A stretch of DNA of 38,297 bases from an uncultured Eubacteriales bacterium (GTDB taxonomy: Bacteria > Bacillota > Clostridia > UBA1381): NCBI GenBank assembly GCA_905199755.1, contig CAJKHT010000017.1, positions 1 through 38,297 of the forward strand. Direction: 5' to 3'. The notes beneath the pieces were generated by a model. That model was not told the origin of the DNA. It saw only the letters and a list, made by a program, of their open reading frames with translations, and searched no databases. Position numbers and translations under genes: made by a program. Shown piece after piece: positions 1 through 6,459 of the stretch (positions within the stretch are counted from its first letter, which is position 1; the number at the start of each line of letters is the position of its first letter).

Positions 1-3
1 AAA

Positions 4-21
4 GGTTAGTATCGGCTAACC
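4..21. promoter_or_regulatory. Inverted-repeat operator before feoA
   Basis: A perfect dyad, GGTTAG-TATCGG-CTAACC, ends about 24 bases before the chosen feoA start. The half-sites resemble those of DtxR/IdeR-type iron boxes, but with a 6-base centre instead of 1. The same arms and the same spacing recur at 6175-6192. I infer an iron- or metal-responsive operator for the feo genes. The promoter itself must lie at or before the window edge. Confidence 0.55.
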
Positions 22-44
22 AATTAAGAATGGGGGTTTTACAA

Positions 45-257
45 ATGATGCCTTTAATGCTTGCAAATGTCGGTGAGGATAATATTATCAAGAAGATAGG
101 CGGTAAGCCTGATGTGAAAAAGCATCTTGAAAATCTCGGCTTTGTCGTGGGCGGAAACGTCAAGGTAATAAGCCAGCTCGGCGGAAACGTCATTGTAAAC
201 GTTAAGGAAGCGAGAGTGGCTATCAGTCAGGAAATGGCACAAAAAATAATGGTATGA
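45..257 (+). CDS. feoA: FeoA-family ferrous iron transport protein (first copy)
   Basis: A 70-residue FeoA-type SH3-like protein that is thought to assist the FeoB iron permease at the inner face of the membrane. It shows the usual FeoA pattern: an early helix (residues about 15-30), a LGFVVGG turn, then VKVISQLGGNVIVNVKEARVAI strands around residues 35-60. I chose the ATG at 45 over the in-frame ATG at 30 because a GGGGG ribosome site ends about 8 bases before 45. It is followed by a second feoA (27-base gap) and then feoB, so the three form one operon. Two tandem feoA genes before feoB are common in Clostridia. The family call is firm; which copy does what is unknown. Confidence 0.85.
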   Translation: MMPLMLANVGEDNIIKKIGGKPDVKKHLENLGFVVGGNVKVISQLGGNVIVNVKEARVAISQEMAQKIMV

Positions 258-284
258 TTTTATGAATAAAAGGAGGAAAATCAA

Positions 285-506
285 ATGAGAACACTCAAAG
301 AAGCAAAAATCGGCGAGAACGTAAAGGTTGTAAAGCTTCACGGAGAGGGCGCAGTTAAGCGTCGTATTATGGATATGGGAATTACCAAGGGTGTTGACGT
401 ACATATCCGCAAGGTTGCTCCATTGGGCGACCCCGTTGAGGTAACGGTAAGAGGCTACGAGCTGTCTTTAAGGAAGGCAGACGCGGAAATGATTGAGATT
501 GAATAA
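285..506 (+). CDS. feoA: FeoA-family ferrous iron transport protein (second copy)
   Basis: A 73-residue FeoA protein, the small cytoplasmic partner of FeoB. Visible family marks are the opening TLKEAKIGENVKVV, the GEGAVKRRIMDMGITKG segment (residues about 23-39) and the closing RGYELSLRKADAEMIEIE strand. This is a more canonical FeoA than the first copy, which lacks the RRIMDMG motif. AGGAGG lies 8 bases before the ATG. It ends 25 bases before feoB and is surely co-transcribed with it. The divergence between the two copies suggests separate roles, for example one binding FeoB and one modulating it, but that is inference. Confidence 0.92.
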   Translation: MRTLKEAKIGENVKVVKLHGEGAVKRRIMDMGITKGVDVHIRKVAPLGDPVEVTVRGYELSLRKADAEMIEIE

Positions 507-531
507 TTTTTGAAAGAGAGGAATTTATATC

Positions 532-3042
532 ATGAATTTAAGGATAGCCCTTGCAGGCAACCCAAACTGCGGTAAAACAACTCTGTTTAACGCATTGACC
601 GGTTCAAACCAGTTTGTCGGAAACTGGCCCGGAGTTACGGTAGAAAAAAAGGAAGGTAAGCTTAAAAAACATGACGGCGTTACAATTACCGACCTTCCCG
701 GTATTTATTCATTGTCACCATATACACTGGAGGAGGTTGTCGCAAGAAATTATCTCATCGGTGAACGTCCCGACGCGATACTCAATATCGTAGACGGTAC
801 AAACCTTGAAAGAAACCTGTATCTGACAACACAGCTGACAGAGCTGGGTATTCCTGTTGTAATCGCAATCAACATGATGGACGTTGTTCAGAAGAACGGC
901 GATAAAATCAATATCCCCGAATTATCGAGAGAATTAGGCTGCAAAATAGTTGAGATTTCGGCGCTTAAGGGTACGGGAATCATGCAGGCTGCCGAGGCGG
1001 CAATAGACGCGGCACAGCACGGAAAGACAGTTCCCATGCACACATTCTCGGGTGCTGTTGAGCATGCAATCGCACACATCGAGGAGGCTGTTCTCCACGA
1101 TATGCCCGAGGAGCAGCAGCGCTGGTACGCAATCAAGATTTTTGAGCGCGATGAAAAAGCAATGGCGCAGCTTAATATTCCCGAAAGCACAATGTCGCAT
1201 ATCGAAAAGGATATTCTTGCTGCCGAGGAAGAGCTTGACGATGATGCTGAAAGCATTATCACAAACGAGCGTTACATATACATAGCACAGCTGATGAAAG
1301 GCTGCTATAAAAAGAAGAATGCCGGCAAGCTTTCAAGCTCGGATAAGATAGATAAGGTAGTAACAAACCGCTGGCTCGGACTTCCGATTTTTGCGGCAAT
1401 AATGTTCCTTGTATACTACATATCAATGGTGACAATCGGTTCGTCCGCTACGGACTGGGCAAATGACGGTCTTTTCGGAGACGGCTGGCATCTGTTCGGT
1501 ATAGGCTCTTCGGCATACACCGAGGTGGCTGACGAATTCGGCGAGGCATCACAGGTTGTAAACGGATATATCGAATATGCCGGTGAAAACGGTGTTGACA
1601 CAGATGCCGTTTCGGAAGCTCTTGATACCGAATCGGAAGAATTTGACGCAGACACCGCAAAGACTGCTCTTACAGATTTCGTGACCGAAGTAGGCGAAAA
1701 GAAGATTGACAAAGCAACATACACAGTGGTTGATGAAGAAACAATGGCTGATGAAGAAGTAACTTCTTCATATAAAGAATTGCAGGCAGCAGCAGAGGTT
1801 TATGCATCATATGACTGCGAAGAACCCGATCCTGCCGATTACGGCGTATGGGTTCCCGGTATCCCCGTACTTGTTGAAAAGGGACTTGAGGCTGTAAACT
1901 GCAGCGAATGGCTTTCGGGACTTATCCTTGACGGTATAGTTGCCGGTGTCGGTGCTGTTTTGGGCTTCGTACCGCAGATGCTCGTACTGTTCCTGCTTCT
2001 CGCATTCCTTGAGGCATGCGGATATATGGCTCGTATCGCATTCGTACTCGACAGAATTTTCAGAAAGTTCGGACTTTCGGGTAAATCCTTCATTCCTATG
2101 CTTATAGGAACAGGCTGCGGCGTTCCGGGTATCATGGCATCGAGAACAATCGAAAACGACCGCGACAGAAAAATGACTATCATGACGACAACCTTTATCC
2201 CCTGCGGTGCTAAGGTTCCGTTTATCGCAATGATCGCCGGCGCAATCTTCGGCGGCTCGGCATGGGTTGCAACATCGGCATATTTCGTAGGTATGGCTTC
2301 GATTATCGTATCGGGTATCATTCTTAAGAAAACAAAGATGTTTGCAGGCGATCCCGCTCCGTTCGTTATGGAGCTTCCGGCATACCATATGCCCACACTC
2401 TTAAACGTTCTGCGTTCAATGTGGGAGCGCGGCTGGTCATTCATTAAGAAAGCCGGCACAATAATCCTGCTTTCAACAATCATCGTATGGTTCACAACAT
2501 ATTTCGGATTCATCGACGGTCAGTTCGGAATGCTCAGCGAGGATCAGATTGATTCAAGTATACTTGCTGCAATCGGAAACGCTATAGGCTGGATATTCAC
2601 ACCGCTCGGCTGGGGTAACTGGCAGGCAGCTGTTGCTTCAATCACAGGTCTTGTCGCAAAGGAAAACATTGTCGGAACAATGGGTATTCTCTTCGGCGGT
2701 TCGGGTACGGTTTACGGAAACCTCGCAGAAGCGTTCACTCACATAAGCGGTTATTCGTTCCTGGTATTTAACCTGCTTTGCGCTCCGTGTTTCGCAGCTA
2801 TCGGTGCTATCAAGCGTGAAATGAATAACGCAAAATGGACGTGGTTTGCAATCGGCTATCAGTGCGGATTTGCTTATGCAATTGCACTTATGATTTATCA
2901 GTTCGGCATGCTGTTTACCGGTCACGCAAGCATTATCGGTACGATTGCGGCGGTTATTGTACTTGCATTCATGGTTTACATGCTCGTTAAGCCTTATAAG
3001 GAATCAAGCAAGCTGACAACAAATGTAAAGATGAAAGGCTGA
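532..3042 (+). CDS. feoB: Ferrous iron permease FeoB
   Basis: An 836-residue GTPase-permease that imports Fe(II) across the cytoplasmic membrane. The N-terminal G domain has G1 GNPNCGKT (residues 9-16), the switch region VGNWPGVTVEKKEG, G3 DLPG and G4 NMMD. A helical linker domain follows, then membrane segments with the two Gate/nucleoside-recognition halves (around LIGTGCGVPGIMASRTIEN and VASITGLVAKENIVGTMG). It is longer than the typical 650-770 residues because a strongly acidic stretch of about 120 residues (roughly 310-430, many E, D, A and T) sits between the first and second membrane segments, presumably outside the cell. A GAGAGG ribosome site precedes the ATG. It forms an operon with the two feoA genes and is probably controlled by the dyad at 4-21. 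Confidence 0.96.
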   Translation: MNLRIALAGNPNCGKTTLFNALTGSNQFVGNWPGVTVEKKEGKLKKHDGVTITDLPGIYSLSPYTLEEVVARNYLIGERPDAILNIVDGTNLERNLYLTTQLTELGIPVVIAINMMDVVQKNGDKINIPELSRELGCKIVEISALKGTGIMQAAEAAIDAAQHGKTVPMHTFSGAVEHAIAHIEEAVLHDMPEEQQRWYAIKIFERDEKAMAQLNIPESTMSHIEKDILAAEEELDDDAESIITNERYIYIAQLMKGCYKKKNAGKLSSSDKIDKVVTNRWLGLPIFAAIMFLVYYISMVTIGSSATDWANDGLFGDGWHLFGIGSSAYTEVADEFGEASQVVNGYIEYAGENGVDTDAVSEALDTESEEFDADTAKTALTDFVTEVGEKKIDKATYTVVDEETMADEEVTSSYKELQAAAEVYASYDCEEPDPADYGVWVPGIPVLVEKGLEAVNCSEWLSGLILDGIVAGVGAVLGFVPQMLVLFLLLAFLEACGYMARIAFVLDRIFRKFGLSGKSFIPMLIGTGCGVPGIMASRTIENDRDRKMTIMTTTFIPCGAKVPFIAMIAGAIFGGSAWVATSAYFVGMASIIVSGIILKKTKMFAGDPAPFVMELPAYHMPTLLNVLRSMWERGWSFIKKAGTIILLSTIIVWFTTYFGFIDGQFGMLSEDQIDSSILAAIGNAIGWIFTPLGWGNWQAAVASITGLVAKENIVGTMGILFGGSGTVYGNLAEAFTHISGYSFLVFNLLCAPCFAAIGAIKREMNNAKWTWFAIGYQCGFAYAIALMIYQFGMLFTGHASIIGTIAAVIVLAFMVYMLVKPYKESSKLTTNVKMKG

Positions 3043-3050
3043 AAAAAGTC

Positions 3051-3079
3051 TTGAATTCAGATTAAAAATTTGATATAAT
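3051..3079 (+). promoter_or_regulatory. Sigma-A promoter for the FeoB-associated peptide and efflux genes
   Basis: TTGAAT (3051-3056), a 17-base spacer and TATAAT (3074-3079), starting 8 bases after the feoB stop codon. It could drive the Cys-rich peptide gene, the PacL-like gene and the P-type ATPase independently of feoAAB. No GGTTAG-N6-CTAACC dyad lies here, so its control may differ from that of feo. Confidence 0.7.
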
Positions 3080-3114
3080 AACGGTAGATGCTTGTTTAAT
3101 ACAAAGCATTTTGT

Positions 3115-3143
3115 ACGGGCAGGCTGCACAGCGGTCTGCCCGT
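3115..3143 (+). other. 5' UTR hairpin before the Cys-rich peptide gene
   Basis: ACGGGCAG (3115-3122) pairs perfectly with CTGCCCGT (3136-3143) around a 13-base loop that contains its own GCTG/CAGC pairing. It lies between the promoter at 3051-3079 and the ribosome site at about 3154-3159. No U-run follows, so it is not a terminator. It may stabilise the mRNA or control translation. Confidence 0.45.
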
Positions 3144-3167
3144 CTGTAATAATGGGAGGTTTTACTT

Positions 3168-3335
3168 ATGCTGAAATATTTATCAACAATTATAATTTGC
3201 TTATTGCTCGCAGGTATTGTTGCGGCAATCATCGTGTATTTGGTGAGAAATAAGAAACAGGGAAAATCCTCCTGCGGCGGCGGCTGCGCCCACTGCGCTA
3301 TGCACGGCACATGCCACAGCCAACAGAAAAAATAA
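3168..3335 (+). CDS. FeoB-associated Cys-rich membrane peptide
   Basis: A 55-residue protein. One membrane helix at the N-terminus (residues about 5-25, rich in I, L and V) is followed by a short basic segment (RNKKQGK) and a cysteine cluster, SCGGGCAHCAMHGTCHSQ, with four Cys and three His. This is the layout of the FeoB-associated Cys-rich membrane protein family found beside feoB in Firmicutes. The Cys/His cluster faces the cytoplasm if the basic segment is inside, so it could hand iron to or from FeoB; that role is inferred from the family. GGGAGG sits 8 bases before the ATG. It has its own promoter and is followed closely by the PacL-like and ATPase genes. Confidence 0.85.
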   Translation: MLKYLSTIIICLLLAGIVAAIIVYLVRNKKQGKSSCGGGCAHCAMHGTCHSQQKK

Positions 3336-3361
3336 AACGTTTTTGAAAGGGGTCATTACAA

Positions 3362-3616
3362 ATGAAGATTCTTGATTATTTAAAAAATGAAAAGGTTGTC
3401 TGTTTCATAGGCGGACTTGCTGCCGCAACATACGGAGTTAAGGTGCTTAAGAGCGACAAGACACGCAAGGCTTGCGTTAAAGGTCTTGCAAAATGCATGA
3501 AGCTGCAAAAGGATGCTCAGGAGGCTTTTCAGAATATGAAAGACGAGGCCGAGGACATCTGCTGCGATGCCAAAAAAGAAGCTTACAGCGAAACAACGGC
3601 AGAAGCGACTCTGTAG
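3362..3616 (+). CDS. PacL-like small protein partner of the P-type ATPase (DUF6110/DUF1490-like)
   Basis: An 84-residue protein with a short hydrophobic N-terminal stretch (residues about 12-27, VVCFIGGLAAATYGVKVL) and a helical, charged C-terminal half. Its size and its place directly before a CtpC-like ATPase match mycobacterial Rv3269 (PacL1, DUF1490), which scaffolds CtpC in the membrane, and the DUF6110 proteins of Firmicutes. Rv3269 ends in an Asp/His metal motif, whereas this protein carries a CC pair (EDICCDAKKEA) near residue 69, so the metal or ligand set may differ. AAAGGGG precedes the ATG. The gap to the ATPase is 13 bases, so the two are almost certainly translated together. Confidence 0.7.
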   Translation: MKILDYLKNEKVVCFIGGLAAATYGVKVLKSDKTRKACVKGLAKCMKLQKDAQEAFQNMKDEAEDICCDAKKEAYSETTAEATL

Positions 3617-3629
3617 GAAGTGATTTCCC

Positions 3630-5789
3630 ATGAGGTACAAAATAGTATATGACTCTCCCGGCAGGCTGCGTGTACGCAGCGGAGCGGACGCTTTTTCAAA
3701 GCTTCGCGAAACGGGTATATGCAATGTGTTTCTGAGAATTCCCGGTGTCCGCTCGGTTAAAGTAACCTCCGCAAACGGCGGAATTTTAATTGAGTACGAC
3801 GGAAATATCAGAGATGTGCTGCTTGATACCGTAAAAGAGCTTGACATAAGCTCTGTTCCGGAAGCGGCGCTCACACAAAAACAGCTTACCGATATTGAAT
3901 TTAAGCGTGATTTTAAGAAAATCATAGGCAGAAGAATTTTAATGAAGCTGTTTTTGCCGTCATTCCTTGCAATGCCGGTGACCGTAATAAAAGCGATGCC
4001 CTTTGTTAAGGAGGGACTTAAATCGCTCATGAACGGAAAAATAAATGTTTCCGTGCTTGATGCGGTTTCGATTACAGCCTCCATTGCCGGCGGTTCGCCG
4101 TCAACGGCGGCATCGGTTATGACGCTTTTGAATATTTCATCACTGCTTGAGGGCTATACTCGCCAAAAAGCAAAAACCGCTCTTTCGGACAGCCTGTCGC
4201 TTAATATCGACAAGGTATGGAAAGTAACGGACGGTACGGCGCATAAAATACCGCTCAAACAGCTTGAAGTGGGAGATATAGTAAGAGTTCAGCAGGGCAG
4301 CATGATTCCCGTTGACGGCTCGGTAGTGAGCGGTGAGGCGGGAGTCAACGAGGCGGCAATGACCGGCGAGGCGATGCCTGCGCATAAGCAAAGCGGCTCG
4401 ACCGTTTATGCCGGTACGGTAATTGAGGACGGCTCGATTGATATTGAAGTAACACAGTTACCGGACAGCAGCCGTATAAGCCGGATTGCCGACCTTATAG
4501 AAAGCTCCGAGAGCCTGAAATCGGGAGTACAGACAAAAGCGGAGAATTTCGCCGACAGTCTTGTTCCGCTCAGTCTGCTCACATGTGCGGTGACATATTT
4601 GTTTACGGGTAATGTCACAAAGGCACTGTCCGTGCTTATGGTTGACTATTCCTGCGCAATCAAGCTTTCGACGCCGATATGCATAATTTCGGCAATGCGT
4701 GAGGCAACGGAATATGAAATCATGGTAAAGGGCGGCAGATTCCTTGAAAATTATGCGCATGCCGACACTATGGTGTTTGACAAAACGGGTACGCTTACGG
4801 TATCGTGTCCGAATCTTGCAAGGGTGATTGCTTTTGAGAGCTACACGGAGGACGAAGTGTTAAAAACCGCCGCGTGTCTCGAGGAGCATTTTCCGCACAG
4901 CGTGGCGAAAGCGATTGTCCATGCGGCAGAGGAAAGGAATCTTGAACATAAGGAGGAGCATGCGGAGGTTGAATATATCGTAGCGCACGGAATTTCAACG
5001 CGTCTGCATGGCGAAAGAGCGCTCATAGGCAGCTCGCACTTCATATTTGATGATGAAAATATATCCGTAACCGATGAGCAGAGGGAAACTATATTAAAGC
5101 TCGGCGAGGAATACTCTATGGTATATCTCGCAATAGGCGAAAAGCTGTGCGGAATTTTGTGTATTGAAGATCCGATACGTGAAAATGCGGCACAGGTTAT
5201 AAAGCAGCTTAAAGAAAAGGGATTTTCGGATATTATGATGATAACCGGCGACGGTGAATCAACCGCGAAAAGCGTTTGCGCAAAGCTCGGAATAGACAGT
5301 TACCGCGCACGCGTCCTGCCGGAGGATAAGCTTAATATCATAAATGAAATACAGTCTGAAAATCATATGGCGGTAATGGTCGGAGACGGAATAAACGATT
5401 CGCCGGCACTTGCGGCGGCAGGTGTATCTGTTGCGATGAAGGACGCGTCCGACATTGCAAGAGAGGTTGCGGACGTTACTCTGTTATCCTCAGAACTTGA
5501 CAGACTCTGCGTACTGCGTGATTTGAGCGAAAAGCTGTTTTGCCGTATACGCCGTAATTATCTTTTCATATCGGCATTCAACAGCGGACTTATTCTGCTC
5601 GGTATAGGCGGAATTATCACACCCGTAACTTCGGCGCTGCTGCATAATGTATCCACACTCGGTATATGTGCATGGAGTATGCGTCCGTTCCTTGAAAAGG
5701 AAAAAATTACGGGCAATACACTGCAAACGGCGGAAAATATAGCCGACTGCATTATAAAAGAGGATTTATCCGAACCGATTATCGGCTGA
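3630..5789 (+). CDS. CtpC-like P1B-type metal-exporting ATPase
   Basis: A 719-residue heavy-metal P-type ATPase. The N-terminal region (residues about 1-70) looks like a ferredoxin-fold HMA-type domain but has no CxxC metal site. Next come transmembrane segments, the actuator TGE loop (AAMTGEAMP), the phosphorylation motif DKTGT (D384) and the hinge GDGIND (from G585). The membrane metal motif reads YSCAIKLSTP (C342, K345) instead of CPC or SPC; this Cys-Ala pattern is typical of the CtpC group, linked to Mn or Zn export in mycobacteria. The HP-type motif is present as EEHFPHSVAKAI. With Feo next door, Fe(II) or Mn(II) efflux is plausible. Metal specificity cannot be settled from sequence. 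Confidence 0.88.
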   Translation: MRYKIVYDSPGRLRVRSGADAFSKLRETGICNVFLRIPGVRSVKVTSANGGILIEYDGNIRDVLLDTVKELDISSVPEAALTQKQLTDIEFKRDFKKIIGRRILMKLFLPSFLAMPVTVIKAMPFVKEGLKSLMNGKINVSVLDAVSITASIAGGSPSTAASVMTLLNISSLLEGYTRQKAKTALSDSLSLNIDKVWKVTDGTAHKIPLKQLEVGDIVRVQQGSMIPVDGSVVSGEAGVNEAAMTGEAMPAHKQSGSTVYAGTVIEDGSIDIEVTQLPDSSRISRIADLIESSESLKSGVQTKAENFADSLVPLSLLTCAVTYLFTGNVTKALSVLMVDYSCAIKLSTPICIISAMREATEYEIMVKGGRFLENYAHADTMVFDKTGTLTVSCPNLARVIAFESYTEDEVLKTAACLEEHFPHSVAKAIVHAAEERNLEHKEEHAEVEYIVAHGISTRLHGERALIGSSHFIFDDENISVTDEQRETILKLGEEYSMVYLAIGEKLCGILCIEDPIRENAAQVIKQLKEKGFSDIMMITGDGESTAKSVCAKLGIDSYRARVLPEDKLNIINEIQSENHMAVMVGDGINDSPALAAAGVSVAMKDASDIAREVADVTLLSSELDRLCVLRDLSEKLFCRIRRNYLFISAFNSGLILLGIGGIITPVTSALLHNVSTLGICAWSMRPFLEKEKITGNTLQTAENIADCIIKEDLSEPIIG

Positions 5790-5801
5790 GACGGTTCGGA
5801 G

Positions 5802-5827
5802 CGGTCTGCGGCTTATGCCGCAGACCG
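5802..5827 (+). terminator. Strong intergenic hairpin after the ATPase gene
   Basis: CGGTCTGCGGC (5802-5812) and GCCGCAGACCG (5817-5827) form a perfect 11-bp stem with a TTAT loop, 13 bases after the ATPase stop. No clear U-run follows on either strand (TATCCTCATT), so it may be a weak terminator or an RNA-stability element that lowers expression of the DUF2325 gene downstream. Confidence 0.5.
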
Positions 5828-5866
5828 TATCCTCATTAAAATTATCAAACGGAGGAAAGAAAAAAT

Positions 5867-6157
5867 ATGAGTATCGTAATTGTGGGCGGTCATGACAGAA
5901 TGCACTGCCGCTATAAGGAAATATGCAAGAAATACGGCTGCAAATGCAAGGTATTTACACAATGCCCCGCCAATTTCAGAAATCAGATAGGCAGCCCCGA
6001 TATGATTATAGTATTTACCGGCACGGTGGCGCACAAAATGGTGAATGTCGCATCGGAGCAGGCGGAAAAATCGGGCGCATACATACGTCACTGCAATTCT
6101 TCAAGCGTATGTGCGTTGAATGAGGCTCTGTCGGAATATTTTGCGGCGGCAAACTGA
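5867..6157 (+). CDS. DUF2325 domain protein
   Basis: A 96-residue cytoplasmic protein made up entirely of a DUF2325 domain. It opens with the domain's usual strand and turn, SIVIVGGHDRMHCRYKEICK, then FTQCP, the MIIVFTGTVAHKMVN core strand, and SSSVCALNEAL near the end. The domain is a small Rossmann-like fold of unknown biochemistry, often found near redox and metal genes. It holds five Cys (C14, C20, C25, C27 and one near the end) plus three His, enough for a metal or redox site. GGAGG lies about 10 bases before the ATG. It follows the ATPase gene after the hairpin at 5802-5827 and may be transcribed with it. Confidence 0.8.
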   Translation: MSIVIVGGHDRMHCRYKEICKKYGCKCKVFTQCPANFRNQIGSPDMIIVFTGTVAHKMVNVASEQAEKSGAYIRHCNSSSVCALNEALSEYFAAAN

Positions 6158-6173
6158 TTTTTTTTTGAAACAT

Positions 6174-6193
6174 GGGTTAGGCAAAACTAACCC
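6174..6193. promoter_or_regulatory. Second GGTTAG-N6-CTAACC dyad, before the MFS unit
   Basis: GGGTTAG-GCAAAA-CTAACCC has 7-base arms. The inner 6-base arms and the 6-base centre length are identical to the dyad before feoA (4-21). It ends 20 bases before the -35 element of the promoter at 6214-6242. Two copies flanking a metal gene block argue for a common DNA-binding regulator of the Fur/DtxR functional type; the regulator gene is not in the window. Its upstream position would fit activation as well as repression. Confidence 0.6.
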
Positions 6194-6213
6194 GAAAAAT
6201 TGTAAAAAAGGTA

Positions 6214-6242
6214 TTGCAAAAAATTCCGTTGTGTGCTAATAT
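6214..6242 (+). promoter_or_regulatory. Sigma-A promoter of the leader RNA and MFS gene
   Basis: TTGCAA (6214-6219), a 17-base spacer and TAATAT (6237-6242). Transcription should start near 6249, giving a 5' UTR of about 210 bases before the MFS start codon. Confidence 0.65.
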
Positions 6243-6290
6243 GTTATGAGATTTGAATTTTCGGAGGATAAAGTCTGAAAAAAATCGTCC

Positions 6291-6440
6291 CATGGCATGG
6301 CTTTTTAAACGGGGCAGCTAAACGGTTTGAGCGACAGTGAATTGTCAGAGCAGTTCGGTGACCGAACTGCGGTAAAAAGTACAGTTGTGCATCACCGCTC
6401 AGGGAGGTTTTCTTTAAGACCCGAACCTTATGCCTTACAG
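6291..6440 (+). ncRNA. Structured 5' leader of the MFS gene, candidate riboswitch of unknown class
   Basis: This untranslated region folds by eye into a closed multi-branch structure. The outer pair is GGCAT (6294-6298) with ATGCC (6430-6434). Inside it CGGG (6310-6313) pairs with CCCG (6420-6423). Next is TGAGCG (6328-6333) with CGCTCA (6396-6401), enclosing a small ACA/TGT hairpin at 6334-6345 and a perfect 9-bp hairpin, GCAGTTCGG (6350-6358) with CCGAACTGC (6362-6370). Purine-rich single strands such as AGGGAGG sit at the junctions. The 3' closing strand ends about 10 bases before the ribosome site, which fits translational control. It does not show the core motifs I know for NiCo, yybP-ykoY, M-box, T-box, SAM-I, ykkC or FMN RNAs. 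Confidence 0.5.
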
Positions 6441-6459
6441 TACGGAAAGGAATGGTTAA

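Noticed and set aside
36..44. The ATG at 30 as the start of the first feoA.
   Set aside because: The G-run that serves as ribosome site lies after it, and the ATG at 45 gives the normal family length.
1807..2513. Two long minus-strand open frames inside feoB.
   Set aside because: Low-complexity shadow frames with no ribosome sites; feoB is intact on the other strand.
6291..6440. The MFS leader as a NiCo, yybP-ykoY (Mn), ykkC or c-di-AMP riboswitch.
   Set aside because: The core motifs of those classes that I can recall are not present in the right order, so I left the class open.
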